Origin: Rhizopus sp. PT2906
Lineage: Eukaryota; Mucoromycota; Mucoromycetes; Mucorales; Rhizopodaceae
DNA: 64,000 nt
Reading direction: 5' to 3'
Assembly: GCA_025529335.1 (NCBI GenBank)
Contig: JAMYHX010000072.1
Location: 54,346 to 118,345 of the forward strand
Shown here: positions 45,176 to 57,287 of the stretch, one piece after another
Layout of the letters: each line of letters opens with the position of its first letter
Position numbering within the stretch: position 1 is the stretch's first letter
Position numbers and translations under genes: made by a program
Notes under the pieces: model-generated
Told to the model about the DNA's origin: nothing
Database searches by the model: none
The model's input: the letters and a program-made list of their open reading frames with translations, nothing else

Positions 45176-48080
45176 TCTGATAGATTGAGATTATTTGAAA
45201 AAAAAAAGAAAGAAAAGGAGGAAAAAAGGAAATAGAAAGATAAAGAGAAATGTAAATATGATAAAGATGGATTTTTGTATGAAACTGGTTGGTTTATGCA
45301 GGAGTAAAATGGGTAAGAGTATGTCTAGGATTAAAATCTTATTGGCTGAGACGTGGGAACAATTTAATTTAAAAGGAAAGTGTGATAACGATTCTCTATA
45401 TGGCTTATCAATATTCCATTCCTTTATAATCGTTACACCAGTATTCAATAGCTTATGATAATACTAACATTCACTTTTTTGCCTATCTTCCTTTTCTTTA
45501 CTGGGCTTATACCTTTCGTTGTATGCATCTGTAAACTGGTACGGTCTGCTTATCAATATTATCCGTACGACAAATATTTATCTGCGCTACTCATAATTGA
45601 CAATGTGAGATGCATTGTAGTGGCTACTGAAAGATAGTAATTATCCAATTTCAATTAGCTACCAGTGAATCTTTCCCTCCTCCTCTAATGAGTGCACCTT
45701 TTAAAAAAGAGTGCTTCAAAAGCAAATCAAATAATGTATTTAACTGAATAGTTATTAATGATAAAATCTTTATGGTTAGTCGATTATGATCGTGCTTCTT
45801 TCCAGACTTGCGTCATGTTACAAAAAGGGAATAGTTTACAGTAGAGTACTTAATACTCTTTTTACTGATACTTGGATTTACACCCATTCAAAGTAAACAA
45901 TACTGGTGGTCTATTTGCAAATGGATCGTATAGGAGTTATGCAGTCATGTCTTACATAAGCTTCTATGACGATCTGTAACCGATATGCATGATGTTGTAA
46001 AGACGCTGCATTTCCAAAAATGAAAATTTAATCCTATCATTATGTGATGTAAAGGCTTTATTCACTATGAACCCATCTATATCAACACGGGCAGAGTGTG
46101 TTGGAAATAGCAGTGTTCATACTATAAGAAAGACACTTTCTGTCATGTATTCGATCTTGGACCCCGTTTTCAAAAATTGTTTTCCTTTGTGTGATCCTTG
46201 AAGGTCTATGATAGACACTGGTTTGACGACGTTGATAGCTTTGAACACGAAAGAAATGGTGAATCGTCTTTTTCAAAACTTGAGCTTCACTGCATATCAG
46301 TTTCAGCTTCCAAATTCACCTATGATGATGGCTGAACCCAACTCATTTTTTTAAGATTTCTTTCATTGTGAAATGCAATTTCACTTGTTAACCCAACTTT
46401 CAACTGAAATCATCAGACGTCTCTATAGGACAGTGTTAGGACCTATATGCAAGAAAGTTACTCTGGGCTGTGCACGCTGCATTTATTAAAACAAAGATGC
46501 ATGTCGTCTACTTTAGAAATCACAGCTGCATTTTATAAAATGTCTAGAACAAAAAAAGGGATCATAACATAACAATAAATACAAAGTGGAGTATGTAGGT
46601 ATCCGTTTGACGTTTTCCTTACAGGGGTTTTCATCAAGAAACAGTGTTTTCAAAGTAAATAGAATCTTTTTTGAATACCTTTTTATAAACCTTATTTGAT
46701 ATATGGAATGACAACATTGATACCAGCTATGTGTGAAAGAGAGAAAAAAGGACCTTGTTGAATGAACCCATTCAAAATATATATCTGTCAACTTTAGGTC
46801 AATGTTTTTACAAAGAGGGCGTTCCTCGTGCGTATGCGCGTAGTACATCTGAAAATGTTGTTTGACAGTATTAAACATAGCATTGATTCGTTAGCAAAGC
46901 ATGATTGAAGCCCTGGTCCAGAACCTAGGTACCTGGGACATATTGGCGTATTTCTCAGTTGCTGTTTATGCTTGTTCCTTTATTTCAATCCTCTTTTTTT
47001 CAAGAGGATATAAATATGTCTACCAAGGGGATTAAATGATAGTAACGTGGTGTGCTTTTTCTATAATTTTTGAACGGTGCCTGACATTCTTTTTAATCAT
47101 TCTGACTCTTTAAAAAAGACAATAATCTTCCAAACAAAAAGCATGTAATTTGAGCAATGTCAAATTACTTTACTGTGAATGACGTAGTTGCTAATGTCCA
47201 TATAGGAATGACTTCACTCCAAGAAAGAAAGACACAAAGGGGAGATACATGTATGAGTATAAAATAATTTTAAATAGGTTGCATATAGGGAAAGTTATCA
47301 GTAAGTTTTTATTTGTTGTATTTTCAATATCGGAAAGCATAGACATTGTCACAATAGAGTGACTACCGCCGTTTATGTTTTTGAATCTGTCTACTATGCG
47401 CGACTGTATAACCTTGGTGCATATGTATATCCTAAAAAAGTAAAATTGCCACATCTGAACGACAAATTATATCTGCTTATCCGAGACAAAGTCAATCTGC
47501 ACTATAAATAAATCAGATTGTATGCAGATCAACAAAGCGAAGATCATAAATTCAATATGCATAAACTTACTGAAATAACAGAGAACATTCCATTTATGTA
47601 TGCCCTTGTTGCAAATAAAATAAATCTTATGGTAACAAATTTTATATGTTCTCTTACTAGCTTTATTTGCCATCATGTCCCTTGTTCGATTCTCTCCCTC
47701 TCTCTTCCCCCCTTTCCCCTTCTTTTTGTCCAAAAAGAATCAATAAAAGATAGGGAAAATAAATAATTTAATAAATGGCTTTTATCAATTATGCTTTTTT
47801 ATTTAATATTAGACAAGCGCACACATGTATTTCTACTAAACATTTAGACAAATTATACATATTGGTAAACTCCTTATGATTCACGCTATACATTTCCCCC
47901 TTCGCTTTTTTCTTACAAAGGTATTACTAAGCTCATGTACCTTATGATATATATTACTTTTCCCCCTTATTTTTCCTCCCCAATGTCTGAATAAGATGTG
48001 CTACAGATTTCTGCTTTAATTTTTTCCAGGTTTTCTCTTTTTATATTTATTTATGTATAAATAAACAAAAGAGATAGAAA
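45176..48080. other. long gene-poor stretch
   Basis: No gene recognised in 2.9 kb. There are many short open frames on both strands without family resemblance or consistent splice signals. A coding-like minus-strand stretch at about 46082-46290 (KKTIHHFFRVQSYQRRQTSV) may be chance or a relic. The final 200 bp are pyrimidine-rich and probably the promoter and leader of the transporter gene. Confidence 0.5.
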
Positions 48081-49704
48081 ATGCCTATAAAAACCATATT
48101 CCCTTCTTCTTCTTCTTCTTCTCCTTCTCTCTTCCTTGGCTTATTTAAATTAATTATGAATGAATCAAAGTTAAAAAGTAATCCTTCCTTTTCCAGTGCA
48201 GTTACAATACAGAACACCGATCGAAAGCAAATCACACCATCCGTTTATTCAGAAAAGTCAATGACCATTTCTGCCGAAAGTGTAAAGAAAAAAAGCTTTA
48301 AAGATATGCTAAAGTCTATCAGAAGAATTGCCTGGGCTCTATTTGTAAAATACTGGTTTTTACTTGGTCTACTTGTTGCTATTATCCTTGCTATAGAGTT
48401 TCCCAATGTAGCTAGAAAAGGCGGATACATTAGAGCAGAGTGGACGATCAAATGGGGTAATGTACAAGCGTCTGTATATCACATATCGCACATACTAACT
48501 CTTTTTTAAATAGGCGCTGTCATCATCATCTTTCTGATCTCTGGCTTATCTCTTCGTACAAAAATATTAGCGCAGACTATTCTACGTATCCGACTACATT
48601 TATTAATTCAGATTATCAATCTAATCGTTATCCCGTTCTTTGTATTTGGCCTTGTGCTATTATTCTTCAAATTACATATGGACATTAGTTCTTTACTACT
48701 TGTTGGTGTCGTCATTGCTGCAAGTACACCAACAACTGTATCCTCGAATGTTGTCATGACTAAAAATGCAAAAGGAAACGAAGCCTCTGGTAAATTTCTT
48801 AAACTAGACTCCTGATGATCATTTATTTATCCTTTTCATAGCTTTAATGAATGCTGCACTTGGTAACGTCTTGGGTATCTTTGTGTCCCCTGCCCTTGTT
48901 TCACTCTTTCAAGATCCTTTGATTGCTGCCACACCAGAGAATGAAAATACAACAGAAGCAGCGGGAACAGTAGACTTTATATCGGTTTTAAAGCAATTAG
49001 GTCTTACCGTCCTGGCTCCACTTGTTGTAGGCCAAATCTTCCAGTGGTTCTTTACGGAACAAGTGGCTAAATATAAAGTTAAGCTTCGCTTATCGGACGT
49101 CAGCAGTTTTATGCTTCTTACTATGGTTTGGTCTGTCTTTTCTGACGCTGTTTATTCTGGATCATTTAACGCAGTCAAGCCTAAAGATATTGTTGCGGTT
49201 GCTATTATGAACGCAGGATTCTACATACTCTTCTCTTTACTTTGCTTAGTCCTCGGAAGATTGCCATTACCGAGATTTATCAGTACACCCAGTTGGGTCA
49301 AGCGATTAAGATATTCACGTGAAGACACAGTTGCCATCATGGTAAGTTTATTCTCAATTATTGGGTATCATCTAAATGTGTGTTTGTAGTACTGTGGAGC
49401 AACCAAAACAGTGGCTATGGGCGTACCACTGATCAACGTTTTGTATTCCAACGGAGATCCAGGTACAGTCGGTGTGCTCTCAACTCCGCTTTTACTCTAT
49501 CACGTCGAACAGCTGATTCTCGGAAACATTGAAGTCGAACTCTTAAAGAAGTGGGTAAGTCGTGGTCAAGAACAGGACGAACACGAAACTCAAACACCAA
49601 GAGATGAAGAAGAGAATGTATATGACAGCGAGATCACTCAATACAACTACCACACACATAGACCTTCACCTTTATCTCAGCAACATGTACCTAATGAAAA
49701 GTAA
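48081..49704 (+). CDS. SBF-like membrane transporter (Rch1/SLC10A7 type)
   Basis: Four exons (48081-48456, 48514-48789, 48842-49341, 49390-49704) encode 488 residues. After a polar N-terminus of about 90 residues come about ten membrane segments with the SBF-like signature: ALFVKYWFLLGLLVAIILAI, GAVIIIFLISGLSL, VVIAASTPTTVSSNVVMTKN, NAALGNVLGIFVSPALVSLF and CGATKTVAMGVPLINVLY. SLC10A7 and fungal Rch1 have these two crossover motifs (TPTTVSSN and KTVAMGVPL); Rch1 limits calcium uptake at the plasma membrane. The acidic C-terminus is cytosolic. An in-frame ATG 75 bases later (MNESKLK) may be the true start, because the first 25 residues encode a Ser run in a CT-rich leader. Confidence 0.87.
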
Positions 49705-50189
49705 CATAACGCTTGATTTTATTGTATTAATAAATAAATACTTAATCTTACATATTGCAAATATTTTCTTTAAGGGATTATTTAAAAAAAGAAAAGGCTA
49801 CATTCTTTATACTAACGATTTCAGTAAAGATAGTGTTTTCTTTACCCCTCATGCTTTAGTTTCATACTTGTTCATTTTTTCCTTACCCTTTACACATGTT
49901 TTAGAAATGAAGGAATCCTTATTAAAAAAAGGGTATTTAAATGTCATAGTTCAACTACGTCAAAAGACATACACTTGCCAGTCGTGTCACAATTTCATTA
50001 AATTATTTAAGCGATATCCTCCAAGTAAAAGAAGTTATTCTTCATCCCTCCTTTGCTACTGTTATCCCTTTCCAATCCCCCCCCTTTTCTTCAATCGTCC
50101 AAGCCAATGATAAATGCTGTTTGTTTATCTTGAGGGATATATCATTTAAAGGTCAATTAAAGAATATAACTCAAAGCTTTATGATTTAT

Positions 50190-50554
50190 TTAATTTGGAT
50201 AGGCTCCCCTGGAAGCATAACCTTCTTTAAGGAATTTGACGTCCTCTCTTACCAGTCTTACATTCAAAGCACGTAAGAGATCATGAAGCTGCTTGTTAAT
50301 ATCAGGGATAGGAAAAGTCATAAGGGGCTTCTCCTCAAGCACAACCTGAGTATAGCTTCTTGGCTAGCTCTCTTTCTCTTCAATGCAATAGATGGTCATA
50401 TCGTTACCTTCTTATTGTATACACATGACACCAAATGGGCTGTCTTTGAGCGAATCGTGTCTCTCTCTTCTTTCCACAAGTTCACCAAAAGTGAGTGAGG
50501 GGCCAAGGAATTATACTCAGTATCGGGAATCAATACATTAAGGAAATATCCCAT
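50190..50554 (-). pseudogene. unrecognised gene fragment, two exons
   Basis: Minus-strand exons 50554-50408 and 50363-50190 join in frame over a 44-nt GT...AG intron. They read GYFLNVLIPDTEYNSLAPHS, LLVNLWKEERDTIRSKTAHL, then YTQVVLEEKPLMTFPIPDIN, KQLHDLLRALNVRLVREDVK and end GYASRGAYPN before a stop. The same frame continues upstream (KLARLIKLYSLHIVLVFIQH to GFSCDHIL, to about 50690) but is interrupted by one TAA just before the candidate ATG. It may be a recent pseudogene or a small gene that starts at 50554. I do not recognise the family. Confidence 0.45.
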
Positions 50555-50891
50555 TCTTTACAATATATGATCACAGGAAAACCCACGGTGATTTATCAAT
50601 ATAATCTGGTGACATGCCTGCAGAAGGTGTTGTATGAATACAAGAACAATGTGTAAGCTGTAGAGCTTTATCAGTCGAGCCAGTTTTTCATCGCATTAAT
50701 CTCTTTTTGTTTAAATATGATTGCTCCTCTCTATTAAAGTATTGAACTATTTGACACAGACAATATCTTCATTATGTCACATTCGTTCTTATGTTGAAAT
50801 ACCATTACGGCAGTGATTTTTATTTTTCAAATACAGCTTTAAGAGCGTTGAGTGATAAATTTTGTCTTTTTTTTTTTTTTTTTTCTTAGAA

Positions 50892-51241
50892 ATGGTTGAA
50901 TCAGGCTCTAAACCCCCAAGTCGCGAGGAAAGAAAACGATGCTGGTTTTTACGTGATCAATACTTCCAGTGCTTAGATAGGTGTAACATAAGAGACCCTG
51001 CAACTGTTGAGAAAACACCCGAGAAGGCCCCTGAATGTTTGGAATTAAAGAAAAACTATGAAGAAGGTTGCATGGCCAGTTGGGTAAAAAAACAAAAACA
51101 AAAACAAAATGCAATGCTGAATTACAACATTAAGCTAATATGAGCTCTCTTTAGGTCGAGTATTTTAATAAGCGTCGTGTGTTAGATATGAGACAAAAGG
51201 AATACTTGAAATTTTCAGAAGAGCAATCTGGACGAAAATAA
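50892..51241 (+). CDS. COA6: cytochrome c oxidase assembly factor Coa6
   Basis: Two exons (50892-51083 and 51155-51241) encode 92 residues. The CHCH pattern is C-x9-C (CWFLRDQYFQC) followed by C-x10-C (CLELKKNYEEGC), which is the Coa6 form and not the usual twin C-x9-C. After it comes ASWVEYFNKRRVLD. Coa6 is an intermembrane-space protein that helps deliver copper to Cox2 via Sco proteins. The ATG follows a long T-run and a TTAG, so an additional upstream exon cannot be excluded, but the family usually starts close to this point. Confidence 0.88.
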
Positions 51242-51821
51242 GGACAAACAAAAAAAAAGCAATGTAAATAGCAAGAATAATAAAAATATAGAAAGAAAAA
51301 TATCGATCTCTCTTTCATTAAATGTTAAGCAACCGAGATATAGTTTACTAAATTAGTAGTTATAAACACCACTTTTTATTATCTTTTACCCCCCTTGCAG
51401 TTGCCACAAAAGTGCATGAATAGACGATTAAACAATAGATTGTTGAATGACATATCACAGGTGTATGTATGTGTTGAGAAAGAAGGAAATCGAGGTGTGG
51501 TTACAACAATTACTCTAATGATGTGTGTTTATGAATGGGGAGAATAGAAGTCGCTTTTATTTAAAACAATGTATACACACACAATAGCTCCTTTGTCTAT
51601 CCATCGTGCATCTCCTAACTTTTTAGGTGTCTTGTCTCCTTATGCTTTGTATATATCTCTCTCTCTCTCTATCTGTCTCTCTATAGAAAACATATAACCT
51701 TTACACTCTTTTTCTTTTTCTTTACATTATTATAGGTAGGCTATAATCATATGCAAAATAGTACAATCATCCCCTCTTACATCAAGTCAATAGCTCCCCC
51801 CATTACATTCGTTTATTTACT
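51242..51821. other. intergenic stretch
   Basis: No gene recognised. It contains a CT microsatellite near 51658-51685 and an ACACACAAT segment. Probably 3' region of the Coa6 gene and promoter of the next gene. Confidence 0.5.
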
Positions 51822-52620
51822 ATGAAATCAGTTCGTTTTTCTTTTGTGAACAAAAAGTTTGATGATCAATACACTTTTGAACTTCAAGGATATGTGAGTG
51901 TGACAATCCGATATGAATTCATTATTATTCATCCCATATTTTAGCTTTCTATTGCAGATTTCAACTCTTCTTTTCGTTTACTCAATCAAACAGTCGCCAA
52001 GCATCCTCCACCAGGCAGCAAAAATATTTGGATTACTGCTATTGTTGTTCTTTGGATATCTGCTCTTGTGATTGATTATATCTTATGGAGCCATTACAGA
52101 TTTTCCTCGGAGCTTATCACCCTGCCCTTTTTTATGGTGCTTACGACCCTTCTTTTCATATGGAGGCACAGGGTGATGCGCGAAAGAGTAAGTATAGGCT
52201 GTTGTATGTATGCTTTTATTGATATTGTATAGTTTGAAAGGTCCATCGTTGATGTATGCAACCGTATTAATGCAACAGAAAACATTAGAGGCATCAACTA
52301 CCGATTTAATAAGAACGGTTCAGATTTAAATGATGTTACCAAGCAAATGTATATCCATGCTGGAACTGGATTGAAGCCTCATTATGTAAGTATAAACAGA
52401 CAACAAAATGAGGAACAAAAACACTGACTATATCAAGTCTATTGTCATTGAATTTGATGACAGATATAATGCGCTTTCAAGTCATCAGTTTAACAGGCAT
52501 TCTTCCATTGATTTTGTCACCATTCCGCTCTATGCACACGTTCGTCATGAAAAAAATGAAAAGAATAGTCCCTTTTGGGCTGCTCAACAGCATGAATACG
52601 ATGAAAAGCCTATCTTTTAA
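51822..52620 (+). CDS. two-pass membrane protein, unrecognised
   Basis: Four exons (51822-51893, 51945-52187, 52233-52385, 52438-52620) encode 216 residues. The N-terminal about 60 residues are polar. Two adjacent membrane segments follow (IWITAIVVLWISALVIDYIL and LPFFMVLTTLLFIW, about residues 55-105), then a C-terminal soluble part with RINATENIRGINYRFNK and VIEFDDRYNALSS. The hairpin of two helices plus a soluble C-terminus resembles small ER-resident subunits, but no family could be named. The last acceptor is an AAG, not TAG, so the exact last junction is less sure. Confidence 0.7.
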
Positions 52621-52719
52621 CACCTTTACTCTTTTAATGAACTAGTAAAAAAAAATAATAATTCACTATAAACACACCTCTTTTTATATGTGTCTTTTTC
52701 TTTTTGACTTGTTTATTCA

Positions 52720-53409
52720 ATGGAGACACAACCAGGAATCTCTTTAAAGACTAGACCTTATTTTACAGATTGTATTCATTGGAACGATAATGGACAATTA
52801 TCTGTTTGTTTAGATAATGGAGTTCACATTGTGGTAAAACGCGATCCCCCCTCTTCGTTTTATACACGTAATTTGACACTGTAAAGACACCTGTTCTAAC
52901 AGGAGTATCTTCAAAATATGAAAATTACGCTCATGCCGGTTTGACTTTACCGCCATTTCCTTCAGACAAAGATGTGGGAACTGAACCATGTAAAGAAAAA
53001 GATCGCAATCTTGCATAGATCTGTAATTGATTTTATTTTATTTTTATCAGTTACTCCAGAAGAGATTGAAACATCGTATTTTAATGAAGAAGGATTTCGC
53101 TGTGCTACATGGTCTCCTTCTGGAATGTCGCCTTCACAGAGGTAACATGTTGAATCATGCATATATATATATATGTATGTCTCTATAATTTTTTTAATAT
53201 AGCTGTCTTTTGACTGTTGTCACAACCAAGCATAGAGTATTGACCTATCAAAGCTCCACAAAGAATCCATTAAATAGTGATTGGCAACTGGTTAGTTTAC
53301 GTAAAATATTGAATATAGTAGTTTCTCAATTGATATAGTACTCGGATATCACCAGTGTCATTGAAGAGAAAGGGACACACCCGTCACATCACACACTCTG
53401 TAAGTATTT

Positions 53410-53441
<32 letters not shown>

Positions 53442-55531
53442 AAATGGATATGAGTAACTCACGAGGTACAGATGCAAGCTGGTCAAAGTTACTATTGGGT
53501 AACACATTGGATAGTAAGTTTGCCTTATTGGCTCTGTCACATAAGGCAGGCAGTGTCAGTATTTGGACGCAATCGTTGGATCATGGTATGCAGTACGCAG
53601 CCGAAGTGTCACCACACACATCCTTTGTGAATCTAGTAAGTTGGAGTGCATGGAAAAAGATCAACGAGACTACATGTAATGAGATACACGTCCAATGACA
53701 AAGGGAGGTATTTAACTCGCCTTGACTATAGATGTGGCACTTTTAGCTTCTAGTTCTACTAATGGAACTGTCACTCTATCCACGGTTCAAGTGAACCTTA
53801 GCAAGGGGGACAAACAGTCCATTGAAAATGTGCAGATGAAAGTTTCGCAGCGTTGGTTTGAAAATGATATAACTATCCCTACCTTGTTGAAAGTATATAA
53901 TGACGCGGTAAGTAGCTAATTATGCGTTATTGGTTGATCTAATTCTAAACGCATATTTTTATACAGATGGATGATTCATCCTATTTCAATATTGCTGTTT
54001 GCAAAGGTGTGACAGTATACATGATGCGCGTTCAGGTGACAGACGAAGGGAATATCGTGAACGAGTATGGCTGGGAGCCATATACACTGTTCCACTCTGG
54101 TGCAGGATTATCAGCAGGCAGTTGGATCAATCAAAACACGTTTAGATGCTATACATTTGAAGGTGAAGGACTTTATTTAACCATGACAGAGGATGGAAGA
54201 GTAAAAAAGGATGAAGAGCAGACTTACAAGCTCAATCAGAAACTGATACAAAAATATAAGCAGCAGTGGATGGAAGAACAGATAAAGATTGAGGAAGAAG
54301 ACATTCTTGGTGCATCGGATGCTATTCCTTATCTCTGGGGAGCATCAGACGGACGAAATAAGATCATTACAGCAATCTACTGCACGTAAGATAAAGAAAG
54401 AAGTAAGGAAGGAATGATATCTGATCCACACATATACCAGTATGAAGCCCACGGTGGATGTTCATTATAGGCCAGAATCCGAAGAAGATTCAACTATAGC
54501 ATTCATTCTCCAAAAAGAGCGTGGTATTGGTGTGGATGATGCTTGTGATGATCTAGATAGATATGCTTATAACCCTGACTTTAGTAACGTATGATATTTG
54601 TAGCTATATATCTCTAACCTGGTGTATTACTAGTTTTCACTTATCCCGTACAAGCTATTGTTCATGAAACACTAGAGTATTTGCTCAATGAAGATGATAT
54701 GAGTGATTTTAAGATGTGGGTCATCAAACTTGACAGCCTTTTGCAGCAGAGACCAGAATTAGAGTACGAGTAAAAAAGAAAGAGGAGAAGACAATACTGA
54801 CTTGCTAATCCTAGTGATAAAGATCTTACAAGAGCTCTTTTTAGCTCACCGAGTACGATAGCTGCTAGAATTGTTATAAATGCTGAGATTAAGCTAAAGG
54901 TGACCAAGGACACACAGATCCAATAGTTTTTAAGCTAAAAAATATACTTTAGCATTATAACCTGCTTCAAGCAACTTCAGCCTTTGAAGATACTTGCAGA
55001 AAGGCAAAGCATATCATTCAGCTATACTATCTCTCTCACACTCTTGATCTTGCCTTACGCTTATCAGACGATGAATTTAGCAACCTTGGTGAACAAGATA
55101 TGACTGAATTACTAATACTATCCGATTTGGCACTTGCGCTTCGTGATGAACAACTCATACAGACTGCTTCACAAGTATACACAAGATTGCAAAAGAGTTT
55201 TTCTTTTCTCGATCTTGAACAAGAGTTAGAATACGCTACTCGTTTTAATTTACAATCCAGTGCTGAATATACCCTGAAGCCAAGAGAAAAATGCCCAGTG
55301 TGTAGTGAAGCAGTGAATGCGATTGGAAATAGTTCTCTAGCACAATGCAATGCAGGACATCTCTGGGAGCTCTGTAGTATAACAAAACGAGTCCTACGTG
55401 AAACAAAGGCACGTAAATGTTTAACCTGTGGTGCTAAAAGTCTGATTGCCAAAGACAACACATTTACAGACGCGATTTTAAGAGGCTGTTTGAGATGCAT
55501 TAATTGTGGTTCTGGTTTTTATTTTCAATAA
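52720..55531 (+). CDS. TFIIIC subunit with C-terminal zinc finger (GTF3C4/TFIIIC90-like)
   Basis: Twelve exons are proposed (52720-52833, 52887-52989, 53051-53141, 53203-53290, 53339-53399, 53466-53675, 53732-53907, 53967-54385, 54441-54583, 54634-54769, 54815-54899, 54953-55531), 734 residues. The N-terminal part has propeller-like repeats (IHWNDNGQLSVCLDNGVHIV, FRCATWSPSG, SVSIWTQ). The C-terminus is a zinc-binding module: CPVCSEAVN, QCNAGHLWELCSITKR, CLTCGAKS, CLRCINCGSGFYF. This arrangement is that of the TFIIIC90 family, which belongs to the DNA-binding factor for RNA polymerase III promoters. A run of about 30 T precedes the sixth exon, which makes that acceptor (53465) the least certain. 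Confidence 0.85.
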
Positions 55532-55657
55532 AATATAATTTATAGACTGTACATGTTGAATGATTGCGTATAGAATAGAAAATGAGCTGTTGAAAGTGTG
55601 TATATAAAAAATGCGTATGCTTGATCTAAAAATACAAGTGTATATATAGTTGGCTTT

Positions 55658-56330
55658 TTACCAGCGAAGGTAATGAGTGGGACACTTTATATAGAAAACA
55701 ATGATCAGTCATTGATTCAATCTTCTTTTTGTAAACACTTACAGCATATCCCTCAGGATTCTTTTCCAAATAAAATTGATGGTATTCTTCAGCATCATAA
55801 AACTTGGTAGCGGGCTCAATCTTGGTAACAATGCGAGCATTTGGATAATGTTTTTCTTGCACTTCTTTAGTGACTCTTTCCGCAATTTCCTTTTGTTCTT
55901 CATTGTGATAGAAAATGGCGGAACGGTATTGTGTACCGATATCAGGGCCTTGATAATTTTCAGTAGTAGGGTCTAGAGAGACATTCAGTGAATACATCTA
56001 TTCTATAATAGAATAGTATAATATATATTACCATGTAACTTGTAAAAGAATTCGACCAATGTCTCATAGCTTATCTTTGTTGGATCAAAAGTGACTTCAC
56101 AAGCTTCAGCATGGTTTGTGGTGCCAGTCTTAACCTAGCGTTGCAAAATTTAATATCGGCTATAAAAATTTTTTTTTCTATTGTACCTGTTGGTAGGTTG
56201 GATTGTCAAGTTCACCGCCAATATAACCAACTCTTGTGGTTATACCATCTTTCTTGTGATATTTGTTAAAGATATGTTCAACACCCCAGAAACAACCAGC
56301 AGCAAAAGTAGCCTTTTCAGTAAGAGACAT
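55658..56330 (-). CDS. msrA: peptide-methionine (S)-S-oxide reductase
   Basis: Four exons (56330-56187, 56134-56032, 55972-55743, 55684-55658) encode 167 residues. The catalytic motif GCFWGVEH lies near the N-terminus, followed by TRVGYIGGELDNPTYQQ, EACEVTFDP, LVEFFYKLHDPT and GTQYRSAIFYH. The last exon adds only CPTHYLRW, whose Cys may be the resolving cysteine. MsrA reduces the S-epimer of methionine sulfoxide in proteins with thioredoxin. The start at 56330 was chosen because the family's conserved part begins a few residues later; a longer frame upstream lacks similarity. Confidence 0.92.
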
Positions 56331-57287
56331 GATGAATAATACGAAATATGAAGAATGAATTAAAAAAAAAAGAGAGAACTTGGTTCTGCTTTTATATTGA
56401 AATGGAGTTTTGTTATTTTCAGATCTATCGCTTTGAATGGGCAATATATGACAAATCATTGTTCTGTCCAATCAAATGAGCGAATTCATAGTTTCTTAAT
56501 CCATTCAACGCTCTTCCATATTGCGCAATGTCAACATAAAAATGATCTCCGGTCCTTTCCCATCAGCGCAAAGTTGATGAAAAATCACGAAAGAGAATTG
56601 GAGTCAGTAAATAACTACTCATGTCTGTTTGTGTTGTTACCAATTGAGTATTATTTACTTTATTTAGACTATTTCACATACATCTTTTTGTCAAATTCTT
56701 TTATAAATGGATGTTAATGACAACGATACAATCATAAAAAGAGAGGGCAACATGTTCCAATTTATGATGCAAATCATCAATATCCGTTTTTTCGGCAATT
56801 GTTACCAAAGCACAATGCAAGGTTGGAAGCAGTCGTGAGAAAAGTCACAACGGACGTCTTTCCTTGTATTCAAAAGCCTATCAGTGAACCCGTTTGACAG
56901 CGGAGGCAATTGGACTGGTATTCTTTGCTAAATAATTCATTTTACTCTCTAATACTCCATTCTTTGATGTTTATTGCTCAACTTTTTTTTTTGAATCATT
57001 GTGTATCCGATTTACTATAAATATAATCTAGTGTAATTAGAGACATACATAAGTGAAGCACTTGGAATTTGTATTGTATGCTTGGTTATCTCATAGCGGA
57101 GGATATATGCATAAAAATGGTTAGATGAACGACACTAGCAATAAATAGAAAGAGAGATGTATTGTACTATTTGCTTTTATTTAATCATTTATAAGGGAAA
57201 GATTATTTTGGATAGTTGAAGCCAAATAAAAGCCCTTGATATCAAATGACGTGGTTGACAGTAGAAATTCTCAGAATCTCTCTCCAG
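56331..57287. other. intergenic stretch with a possible coding relic
   Basis: No intact gene recognised. On the minus strand near 56710-56850 an open stretch reads RLLPTLHCALVTIAEKTDID, then DLHHKLEHVALSFYDCIVV, which looks like protein but has no start or partner exon that I could place. Confidence 0.4.

Noticed and set aside
45191..45458. Overlapping Lys-rich and Phe-rich frames on opposite strands
   Set aside because: They are produced by purine-rich simple sequence near the GDH promoter.
49562..50110. 182-codon frame overlapping the end of the transporter gene
   Set aside because: It starts inside the transporter in another frame and continues through AT-rich 3' sequence with no family resemblance.
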